DNA of 51,151 bases from Campylobacterota bacterium (GTDB lineage Bacteria > Campylobacterota > Campylobacteria > Campylobacterales > Sulfurimonadaceae): the NCBI GenBank assembly GCA_023379705.1, contig JAMCPS010000012.1, positions 1-51,151 on the forward strand, in the 5' to 3' direction. This document shows positions 25,891 to 32,286 of the stretch, piece after piece. A program made the translations under genes and the position numbers. The notes below the pieces were generated by a model. The model saw only the letters and a list, made by a program, of their open reading frames with translations, was not told where the DNA came from and did no database searches. The number at the start of each line of letters is the position of its first letter. The first letter of the stretch is position 1.

Positions 25891-27017
25891 TGCGTGATGT
25901 ATGGATTTATCTAGAAAATGGGACTTACATACAAGCAAAAAGTTTTGGAGCAGATACCACCAATGTTGGGGAAATTGTTTTCAATACATCTTTGACAGGC
26001 TATCAAGAGATTATCTCTGATCCATCGTATGCAGGTCAATTTATTACCTTCACAATGCCTGAAATTGGAAACGTAGGGGTGAATGACGAAGACATGGAAA
26101 GTGCCGCTGCCCATTGTAAAGGGGTCATTGTCCGTCAATACCAAAGCAATTACTCAAACTTCCGTGCTGCAGAAGCGCTGCATACATTTTTAGAAAAACA
26201 CGGCGTGATTGGTATTTGCGATATCGATACCCGTTATTTGACGAAAATGCTTCGGACACAGGGGGCAATGATGATGATTGCTTCTACGAAAGTCAGCGAT
26301 AAAGAGCAGCTTAAAGCACTACTTGAAGCAGCTCCTAGAATTGAAGAAGTTAATTACATAGAAGAGGTAAGTACTAAAACTGCTTACCGACATACCTCAG
26401 GTGTTTACAATCCGGTTACTTTCAAATACAATGAGGTACCAACGGTAAAAGCGAAAATTGCGGCCATTGATTTTGGTGTTAAACGTAATATCCTAAACGA
26501 ACTTGCTCAAGTGGGACTGGAAGTAAATGTATATCCCAACCATTTCAGTGCCGATGACTTGATTGCACAATATGATGCACATACCATTGATGGAGTTTTC
26601 CTATCCAATGGGCCGGGAGATCCATTGGTTCTTAAAAAAGAACAAGATGAGATAAAGAAGCTAATAGCGCACAAAATCCCATTGTTCGGTATTTGTTTAG
26701 GGCACCAATTGTTAAGCATTGCCCATGGGCATGACACACATAAGTTGAAGTTCGGTCATCATGGCGGAAACCATCCGGTTAAAAATGTAAAAACAGGGAT
26801 GGTAGAGATAACAGCCCAAAACCACAATTACAATGTTCCTGAATCGGTACGTGAAATTGCAGAGGTCACGCATGTTAATCTTTTTGACAACACCATCGAG
26901 GGACTGAGTTATAAAACGGGACCTGTTTTCTCAGTTCAACACCATCCGGAAGCCAGTCCAGGCCCAAAAGAGAGCCGTTATATTTTTGAAGATTTTTTAA
27001 AACGGATACAACGATAA
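25890..27017 (+). CDS. carA: Carbamoyl-phosphate synthase small (glutaminase) subunit
   Basis: CarA hydrolyses glutamine and passes ammonia to CarB for carbamoyl phosphate synthesis, which feeds arginine and pyrimidines. The 375-aa protein has TSLTGYQEIISDPSY near 30, the class I amidotransferase core SNGPGDP near 240, the nucleophile cysteine in FGICLGHQLLSIAHG, and the catalytic His/Glu in SVQHHPEASPGP near 350. carB is not in this window. It is coupled to DUF507 upstream and followed by a hairpin. Confidence 0.95.
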   Translation: MRDVWIYLENGTYIQAKSFGADTTNVGEIVFNTSLTGYQEIISDPSYAGQFITFTMPEIGNVGVNDEDMESAAAHCKGVIVRQYQSNYSNFRAAEALHTFLEKHGVIGICDIDTRYLTKMLRTQGAMMMIASTKVSDKEQLKALLEAAPRIEEVNYIEEVSTKTAYRHTSGVYNPVTFKYNEVPTVKAKIAAIDFGVKRNILNELAQVGLEVNVYPNHFSADDLIAQYDAHTIDGVFLSNGPGDPLVLKKEQDEIKKLIAHKIPLFGICLGHQLLSIAHGHDTHKLKFGHHGGNHPVKNVKTGMVEITAQNHNYNVPESVREIAEVTHVNLFDNTIEGLSYKTGPVFSVQHHPEASPGPKESRYIFEDFLKRIQR

Positions 27018-27031
27018 ATCTTTCCTTCTAC

Positions 27032-27051
27032 GCCGATTGAAGATAATCGGC
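27032..27051 (+). terminator. Hairpin after carA
   Basis: GCCGATT (27032-27038) and AATCGGC (27045-27051) form a perfect 7-bp stem with a 6-base loop, 15 bases past the carA stop. Only a short T-run follows (TTTCAT), so it is a moderate terminator candidate. Confidence 0.55.
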
Positions 27052-27143
27052 CTCACTGCATTTCATACAATTCTTTTATAAATCTTAAAAATATCACTAA
27101 GTTATCAAAAAGAGTAAAAAAATTAATAATTTAAGATTTATTA

Positions 27144-27164
27144 AATGATTGTATAGCTATCATT
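27144..27164. promoter_or_regulatory. Inverted repeat upstream of ccoN, possible regulator site
   Basis: AATGAT and ATCATT are perfect 6-base arms around a nine-base centre, about 87 bases before ccoN. The region is otherwise AT-rich and gene-free (27018-27250). The TGAT...ATCA ends recall CRP/FNR half-sites, but the spacer is longer than the usual FNR box. Confidence 0.4.
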
Positions 27165-27250
27165 AGAGTGTCTAATAGCCTAGAACTGTTACATTTGTGT
27201 TAATAAATGCAATGGAGCTTTTATGCTTTTGAATTTTAAGGAGGTAATAT

Positions 27251-28732
27251 ATGGAAAATCGTCCATTAGAGTATGACTATACGGTTGCAAAACTGTTTAT
27301 GTACAATGCTATATTTGTCGGTGTTGCTGGTATGCTTGCAGGAGTAGTGTTAGCGTGGCAAATGGCATTTCCACAGTTTAACTACATTTTAGGGATGGAT
27401 TTGGCTGAGTATACAAACTTCGGTCGTTTACGTGCGATTCATACGGATAGTGTTATTTATGGATTTGTCCTAAGTGCAGTATGGTCAGCATGGTACTATA
27501 TCGGGCAACGTGTCTTGAAAGTATCCATGGCGGAATCGAAATTTTTGATGTTTATTGGTAAAGCCCATTTTTGGATTTACATGGCAGCATCGGTTGTTAT
27601 CGTTATAGGATTACAATTGGGGATTACCAGTTCAAAAGAGTATTCAGAGTTTGAATGGCCTATTGATTTGGGTATCGTTGTTGTATGGGTGCTGTGGGGG
27701 ATTAGTATCTTCGGTCTTATCGGGATCCGTCGTGAAAAAACACTCTATATCTCTATTTGGTATTTTATCGCTACGTTTTTGGCGGTTGCGATGCTTCACA
27801 TTTTCAACAATGCTGAAATGCCAACGTTCATTATTTCAGGCGGGATAGGGAATTGGTACCATTCGGTTTCCCTGTATGCAGGGACAAATGACGCTCTGGT
27901 ACAGTGGTGGTTTGGACACAATGCGGTAGCATTTGTTTTGACAACACCTATTGTTGCCATGAGTTACTATTTCTTACCTAAAGAATCTGGACAAGCCGTT
28001 TATTCATATAAAATGTCTTTACTTGGGTTTTGGGGCTTGATGTTTGTTTACATTTGGGCTGGCGGACATCACTTGCTGTTTTCCACAGTTCCTGACTGGA
28101 TGCAAACGATGGGTTCTGTATTCTCGGTTGTACTTATTCTTCCATCGTGGGGTTCTGCGATTAATATGATGTTAACCATGAAGGGTGAATGGCAGCAGGT
28201 TGCGGCAAGTCCATTGATTAAATTTATGGTAATGGCAACGACATTCTATATGTTCTCAACTCTTGAAGGTCCGATCCAAGCGATCAAATCGGTTAATGCC
28301 TTGGCGCACTTTACGGATTGGATCATCGGTCACGTGCATGACGGTGCCCTTGGTTGGGTTGGATTTATGGTTATAGGCGCATTGTTTCACATGGCACCTC
28401 GTATGTTTAAACGTGAAATTTATTCAAAATCGTTGATGAATACTCAGTTTTGGATTCAAACACTTGGGGTTATTTTGTATTTCACATCCATGTGGATTGC
28501 AGGTATTACTCAAGGGATGATGTGGCGTGCATACGATGAATTCGGTAATTTGGCATATTCATTTATCGATTCCGTAGTTGCATTACACCCATATTATATT
28601 ATTCGTGCAGTAGGTGGTACTTTGTACCTAATCGGTATGTTTATGTTTGCGTACAATATGTACAAAACAATGACAAGCTCTCGTGTGGTTGAAGAAAATG
28701 AACTTCAAAACGCAACGCCTATGGGCGCATAA
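27251..28732 (+). CDS. ccoN: cbb3-type cytochrome c oxidase subunit I
   Basis: CcoN is the catalytic heme-copper subunit of the high-affinity cbb3 terminal oxidase in the inner membrane. The 493-aa protein has about twelve helices. Expected ligand histidines are visible: RAIHTDS (H64), WWFGHNAV near 219, GGHHLL near 272, and GHVHDG near 360. Length matches family members. AAGGAGG at 27238-27244 is a strong ribosome-binding site. It opens an operon that runs to fixH, used for respiration at low oxygen. Confidence 0.96.
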   Translation: MENRPLEYDYTVAKLFMYNAIFVGVAGMLAGVVLAWQMAFPQFNYILGMDLAEYTNFGRLRAIHTDSVIYGFVLSAVWSAWYYIGQRVLKVSMAESKFLMFIGKAHFWIYMAASVVIVIGLQLGITSSKEYSEFEWPIDLGIVVVWVLWGISIFGLIGIRREKTLYISIWYFIATFLAVAMLHIFNNAEMPTFIISGGIGNWYHSVSLYAGTNDALVQWWFGHNAVAFVLTTPIVAMSYYFLPKESGQAVYSYKMSLLGFWGLMFVYIWAGGHHLLFSTVPDWMQTMGSVFSVVLILPSWGSAINMMLTMKGEWQQVAASPLIKFMVMATTFYMFSTLEGPIQAIKSVNALAHFTDWIIGHVHDGALGWVGFMVIGALFHMAPRMFKREIYSKSLMNTQFWIQTLGVILYFTSMWIAGITQGMMWRAYDEFGNLAYSFIDSVVALHPYYIIRAVGGTLYLIGMFMFAYNMYKTMTSSRVVEENELQNATPMGA

Positions 28733-28746
28733 TTAAGGAGGGGAAA

Positions 28747-29439
28747 ATGTTTCACTGGTTAGAGAAAAACCCGTTCTTTTTTGCGGTTGCTGTCTTTGTT
28801 GTTATCGCGTTTGCGGGTCTCGTTGAGATCCTGCCAAACTTTGCGCAAGCATCTCGCCCGATTGTCGGCGCGAAGCCTTATTCTACGCTTGAGCTTACGG
28901 GTCGTCTTGTGTACATAAAAAATAACTGTAATGGATGTCATTCACAGTTAATTCGTCCATTTAAGTCGGAAACAGATCGTTATGGTAGTTATTCAAAGAG
29001 TGGTGAATATGCATATGATCGTCCATTCTTATGGGGATCAAAACGCACAGGCCCTGATTTGATGCGCGTAGGAAACTATCGTACAACCGATTGGCATGAG
29101 AACCATATGAGAGATCCAGAAGAAGTTGTTCCAGGATCAATTATGCCTAAATATCCTTGGTTGTTTAAGAACATTGCAGACGTTGATACAGCGTACGCAG
29201 AGCAATTAACGATCAAGCAATTGTTTGCGGTTCCATACAACAAGCCGCTTCCAACGGCAGATGGCTCTACGCAAACTGTAGCACTGGCTGACTCTTTAGA
29301 TGGGGCTCATGCTTCTGCTCTTGAAGAAGCAAAAGTAGTGGTAGCAGATATGAAAGATCAAGCAGTTAAAGATGCAGTTGCGGCAGGAAAAATTCCTGAA
29401 ATAGTTGCTTTGATCGCTTATCTTAACCGATTGAAATAA
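28747..29439 (+). CDS. ccoO: cbb3-type cytochrome c oxidase subunit II (monoheme)
   Basis: CcoO is the membrane-anchored monoheme cytochrome c that carries electrons inside the cbb3 complex. The 230-aa protein has one N-terminal membrane helix (FFFAVAVFVVIAFAGLVEIL) and a heme c motif CNGCH at residues 61-65. Heme-proximal segments include SQLIRPFKSET, GPDLMRVG and SIMPKYPWLF, the last giving the axial methionine. AAGGAGG lies upstream. It follows ccoN after 14 bases and precedes ccoQ. Confidence 0.95.
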   Translation: MFHWLEKNPFFFAVAVFVVIAFAGLVEILPNFAQASRPIVGAKPYSTLELTGRLVYIKNNCNGCHSQLIRPFKSETDRYGSYSKSGEYAYDRPFLWGSKRTGPDLMRVGNYRTTDWHENHMRDPEEVVPGSIMPKYPWLFKNIADVDTAYAEQLTIKQLFAVPYNKPLPTADGSTQTVALADSLDGAHASALEEAKVVVADMKDQAVKDAVAAGKIPEIVALIAYLNRLK

Positions 29440-29448
29440 GGGGTGAGC

Positions 29449-29661
29449 GTGGATATTGCAACTCTTCAAGCTTACGGATTCTTTATTCTAACTGCCATTT
29501 TGGTGGCGGTTTTGTATGGTTATATTTATCATCTGTACAGTGACCAAAAAAAAGGAACGAGAGATTATGAAAAGTACAGCAATTTAGTGCTCCATGATGA
29601 GATCAGCGATCAACCGGTCGAAAAGATCTCAAAAAACGATGATATAAAACAGGAGGCATAA
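29449..29661 (+). CDS. ccoQ: cbb3 oxidase assembly/small subunit CcoQ
   Basis: A short protein with one membrane helix, IATLQAYGFFILTAILVAVL, then a charged tail (YHLYSDQKKGTRDYEKYSN). Such CcoQ proteins stabilise the cbb3 complex. The track begins at GTG 29443; I favour GTG 29449, because AAGGGG sits directly against 29443, too close to serve it, but at a normal distance from 29449. That gives 70 aa. It is the expected third gene between ccoO and ccoP. Confidence 0.85.
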   Translation: MDIATLQAYGFFILTAILVAVLYGYIYHLYSDQKKGTRDYEKYSNLVLHDEISDQPVEKISKNDDIKQEA

Positions 29662-30582
29662 ATGAATAAGACTATACTTGCCGCTATTGCATTCTTACTG
29701 TTAATGGCTGGTGCTACCTATCTTGCTGTCGGTGGTGCCGGCGGTATGGGTGGAGAAGGCGATTGGGTTAATAAACTGGCCATTTCAGGTGCAGTAGCAC
29801 TGTTCGTTATAACTACTGTTGTGGTTGTAAAATTTGTAAAGCAGATGCAAAATGACACTGCGAGTGGAAAACTTGCAGATGAGAATTGGGATGGCATCGG
29901 CGAATACAAAAATGAAGCACCATTTGGTTACTCAGTTATTTATTTTGGATTGGTCGTTTGGGCGATTTGGTATATGTTAGCAGGGTACCCACTGGGCAGT
30001 TATTCACAAATTGGTGAATACAACAAAGAAGTTACTTCTCATGATAAAAAGTTTGAAGCAAAATATGCAGAAAAAGTAAAAGACCCTGAATATCTAAAAG
30101 AGATGGGTGAATCGGCATTTAACTCTAACTGTGCAGCATGCCATGGTCTTCAAGCCGACGGTATGGATGGAAAAGCATCGGATCTGCATGAGCGTATTAG
30201 TGCTGAATCGGTCAAGTATGTGATTAACAATGGCGGCAATTACATGAAAACCAGTTTCCCTGGTGGAATGCCACCAATGTTGTTGCAAGATCCTGCACAA
30301 ATCGATGCAGTTTCCAACTATGTTGCAAATGGATTTAAAGCTGATGATGCAGCAGGTAAAGCAGCATTTGCAGCAGGTACCTGTAATACGTGTCATGGTG
30401 AAAATGGTGAAGGTATGCCAATGGTTGCTCCAAAACTTAACGCAATGGATGCTGATATGGTTGCGTCCGTATTAAAAGACGGTAAAAAAGGTGCAATCGG
30501 TGCAATGCCGGCATTTAACAATCTTACAGACATACAAATAAAAGCGATTGGTGCATACGTATCAAGCTTGAGTCAAAAATAA
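29662..30582 (+). CDS. ccoP: cbb3-type cytochrome c oxidase subunit III (diheme)
   Basis: CcoP is the diheme cytochrome c that takes electrons from the soluble donor into cbb3 oxidase. The 306-aa protein has an N-terminal membrane helix pair, then FGYSVIYFGLVVWAIWYML near 90-108, and two heme c motifs, CAACH at 157-161 and CNTCH at 241-245. Axial methionine candidates lie in GGMPPM and GAMPAF. AGGAGG precedes ATG 29662. It is directly followed by DUF4006. Confidence 0.95.
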   Translation: MNKTILAAIAFLLLMAGATYLAVGGAGGMGGEGDWVNKLAISGAVALFVITTVVVVKFVKQMQNDTASGKLADENWDGIGEYKNEAPFGYSVIYFGLVVWAIWYMLAGYPLGSYSQIGEYNKEVTSHDKKFEAKYAEKVKDPEYLKEMGESAFNSNCAACHGLQADGMDGKASDLHERISAESVKYVINNGGNYMKTSFPGGMPPMLLQDPAQIDAVSNYVANGFKADDAAGKAAFAAGTCNTCHGENGEGMPMVAPKLNAMDADMVASVLKDGKKGAIGAMPAFNNLTDIQIKAIGAYVSSLSQK

Positions 30583-30592
30583 GGAGCTAATA

Positions 30593-30811
30593 ATGGAAAA
30601 TCGTAGCATCTTTGCATTAGACGGGATCACTGGAATGCTCATTGCGGTCGTTTTGTTGCTCTCGATTGTAGCGGTATTAACGGTTACATCAATCTTTACT
30701 CAACAAAAGAATGCAAGCAATTTTTATAAAATTGATAACGAAAAAGAAATCAAAATGTTCAGTGCCCAAAACGCTAAACATATGGTTGATGTTAAGCAAG
30801 GAGATAAATAA
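30593..30811 (+). CDS. DUF4006 small membrane protein
   Basis: A 72-aa protein with one hydrophobic helix (GMLIAVVLLLSIVAVLTVTS). It resembles DUF4006 proteins that sit behind ccoP in Campylobacterota. The C-terminal half is polar. AAGGAG precedes ATG 30593. Its stop shares one base with the next micro-ORF (TAATG). Probably a cbb3 accessory or assembly factor, inferred from location. Confidence 0.75.
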   Translation: MENRSIFALDGITGMLIAVVLLLSIVAVLTVTSIFTQQKNASNFYKIDNEKEIKMFSAQNAKHMVDVKQGDK

Positions 30812-30912
30812 TGTCAAATATCATGGGTAAACTTATTACTGTGGCCTTGATCATTTCAGCTATCGTTACATTGTATGCTGTTTTAACTCCTAACCATTTA
30901 TTTGTTGGATAA
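30811..30912 (+). CDS. 33-aa membrane micropeptide in the cbb3 operon
   Basis: This ORF is too short for the track: MSNIMGKLITVALIISAIVT followed by LYAVLTPNHLFVG, then TAA. It is a single hydrophobic helix with a short polar end. AAGGAGA lies seven bases before the ATG, and the start overlaps the DUF4006 stop by one base, so it looks translated. It also lies at the 5' edge of the next gene. Function unknown; a small oxidase-associated peptide is the natural guess. Confidence 0.65.
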   Translation: MSNIMGKLITVALIISAIVTLYAVLTPNHLFVG

Positions 30913-30922
30913 GGGACAGCGG

Positions 30923-31621
30923 TTGTTATTCTCACGAGGGCTTGCGGCCCTCACCTTTTGGTTATTCTTTCTTTGCGTCCCACTTCAAGCAGAATTTTTA
31001 TACAAAGATGATGTTGTTAAGAATCCGAATTTTACAAAACAAATAGAGACAGTAGGTTCTGAGCTCAAGGCAAAGACCGGGGTTTCTCTTTATTTGGTTA
31101 TGGTTCGTGATTTGGAAAACAATCAGTCAATCAGTGATTTGGAAAAACAAATTAGTGCACAGACCGATGGGCCTACGGTCATCATGACGTTTGTTGAATT
31201 GCAAAAACAAGTTGATATTTTGGCACGTCCAACGTCTTTATATAAAGATTTTAACAAGGCACAGATCCTTAACCCGAATGCGACTTTTATTGGGGCAGTT
31301 GTGAGCAGTATATTGTTTGCACGAAGTTATGATGATGCAAAAGAGTTGTTGTCAAACAGTGGTGGAACAGTTTTGCCCATTTTAGCTGAGCGTGCAAAGG
31401 GCGAAGACATCGTTAAAAAATATGCGGTCGGAATGTTTAATGGCTATTCAGATACTGCGGAACAAATTGCGGCTTCGAGAGGTCAAACATTGAGTACCTC
31501 TGCGGGAAGCGAGAGTCAGACATTTATTGATATTTTGCGAGCAATATTTTATGGTACGATATTATTTGCATTAGGAAGATATGTTTGGGGTCGTTATTTT
31601 AAAAAAAAGAGAGCAGAGTAA
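30923..31621 (+). CDS. TPM-like secreted/membrane-anchored protein
   Basis: A protein of about 232 aa with an N-terminal signal segment (GLAALTFWLFFLCVPLQAEF), a soluble alpha/beta region of about 150 aa reminiscent of the TPM (YgcG) domain (TGVSLYLVMVRDLE and the following strand), and one C-terminal membrane helix before a basic KKKRAE tail. The track starts at TTG 30902. I prefer TTG 30923, which has AAGGGA six bases before it. It is likely periplasmic and anchored at the inner membrane, and by position connected with cbb3 oxidase biogenesis; the biochemical role is unknown. Confidence 0.6.
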   Translation: MLFSRGLAALTFWLFFLCVPLQAEFLYKDDVVKNPNFTKQIETVGSELKAKTGVSLYLVMVRDLENNQSISDLEKQISAQTDGPTVIMTFVELQKQVDILARPTSLYKDFNKAQILNPNATFIGAVVSSILFARSYDDAKELLSNSGGTVLPILAERAKGEDIVKKYAVGMFNGYSDTAEQIAASRGQTLSTSAGSESQTFIDILRAIFYGTILFALGRYVWGRYFKKKRAE

Positions 31622-31624
31622 AAC

Positions 31625-32134
31625 ATGATAAATAAAGATGCGGGCAAAAAATGGCCATGGATTATTAGTATATCTATTATCATAGTGATTGGATTTTCGG
31701 TTGCAACAATTAAAGTAGCACTTAATAATCCTGTTGAAATGTCGGGATACGGGATGCAAAATTATCATGAATACGACAAAAATGTCAATGAGATTATGAG
31801 TGCTAAAATTGAATTTGATAAAAGATACAACATCACTTTTCTAACTCCGCAAATCAGTGATAAAAAATCGGTTCTTACCTATGCGATCAAAGACAAATCA
31901 GGTAATCCGATTGAAGACGCAAATGTAAGTGTTGTGTTGACACGACCTGATACTACCAAGTTTGACATAACGCTCTCTAAACCTGTTAGTGAAAACGGAG
32001 TTTATACTTTTGAAGCAATCGACTTATCCAAGCCAGGACGATGGGATATTATGGCAAAAGTAACGATTGGTGAATACCAACGCTATTATAACCTCAAAGC
32101 CGATACACGAAACCCTAATACTACGGAGTTTTAG
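31625..32134 (+). CDS. FixH-family protein
   Basis: A 169-aa protein with one N-terminal membrane helix (WPWIISISIIIVIGFSVATI) and a periplasmic Ig-like beta domain (VLTYAIKDKSGNPIEDANVS and the GRWDIMAKVT strand), which is the FixH pattern. FixH/CcoH stabilises cbb3 oxidase subunits during assembly. It is the last gene of the ccoNOQP operon, four bases after the TPM-like gene. A hairpin directly follows. Confidence 0.8.
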   Translation: MINKDAGKKWPWIISISIIIVIGFSVATIKVALNNPVEMSGYGMQNYHEYDKNVNEIMSAKIEFDKRYNITFLTPQISDKKSVLTYAIKDKSGNPIEDANVSVVLTRPDTTKFDITLSKPVSENGVYTFEAIDLSKPGRWDIMAKVTIGEYQRYYNLKADTRNPNTTEF

Positions 32135-32148
32135 GGGTACCTCTCCGT
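32123..32148 (+). terminator. Hairpin at the end of the cbb3 operon
   Basis: ACGGAG (32123-32128) and CTCCGT (32143-32148) pair, with an inner AGGGGTACCT that can fold further. The left arm is in the last fixH codons. The right arm runs into the quasi-palindromic repeat at 32146-32170. No T-run is present. Confidence 0.4.
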
Positions 32149-32170
32149 TCGCCCTGAGCCAGTCGAAGGG
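32146..32170. repeat. Short quasi-palindromic dispersed-type element
   Basis: The sequence CGTTCGCCCTGAGCCAGTCG and the AAGGG that follows has inverted ends (TTCG...CGAA). It resembles a short element I recall from many unrelated bacterial genomes (GTTCGCCCTGAGC..GTCGAAGG type). Only one copy is seen in this window. It lies exactly between the core cbb3 operon and the restriction gene. Confidence 0.45.
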
Positions 32171-32250
32171 TTTCGAGCCGTCATTCTCCCAACTCGATCT
32201 TGTATCCATCTTCTTTTTTCGTTCACACTTATGCTTTGTCATAATTTCTG

Positions 32251-32256
32251 TATAAT
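32251..32256 (+). promoter_or_regulatory. Candidate -10 box for the restriction-methyltransferase gene
   Basis: A perfect TATAAT stands 30 bases before ATG 32287. No good -35 is seen at a normal distance. Confidence 0.55.
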
Positions 32257-32286
32257 AGCTGACAACAAATACTATAAAGAAGCCCA

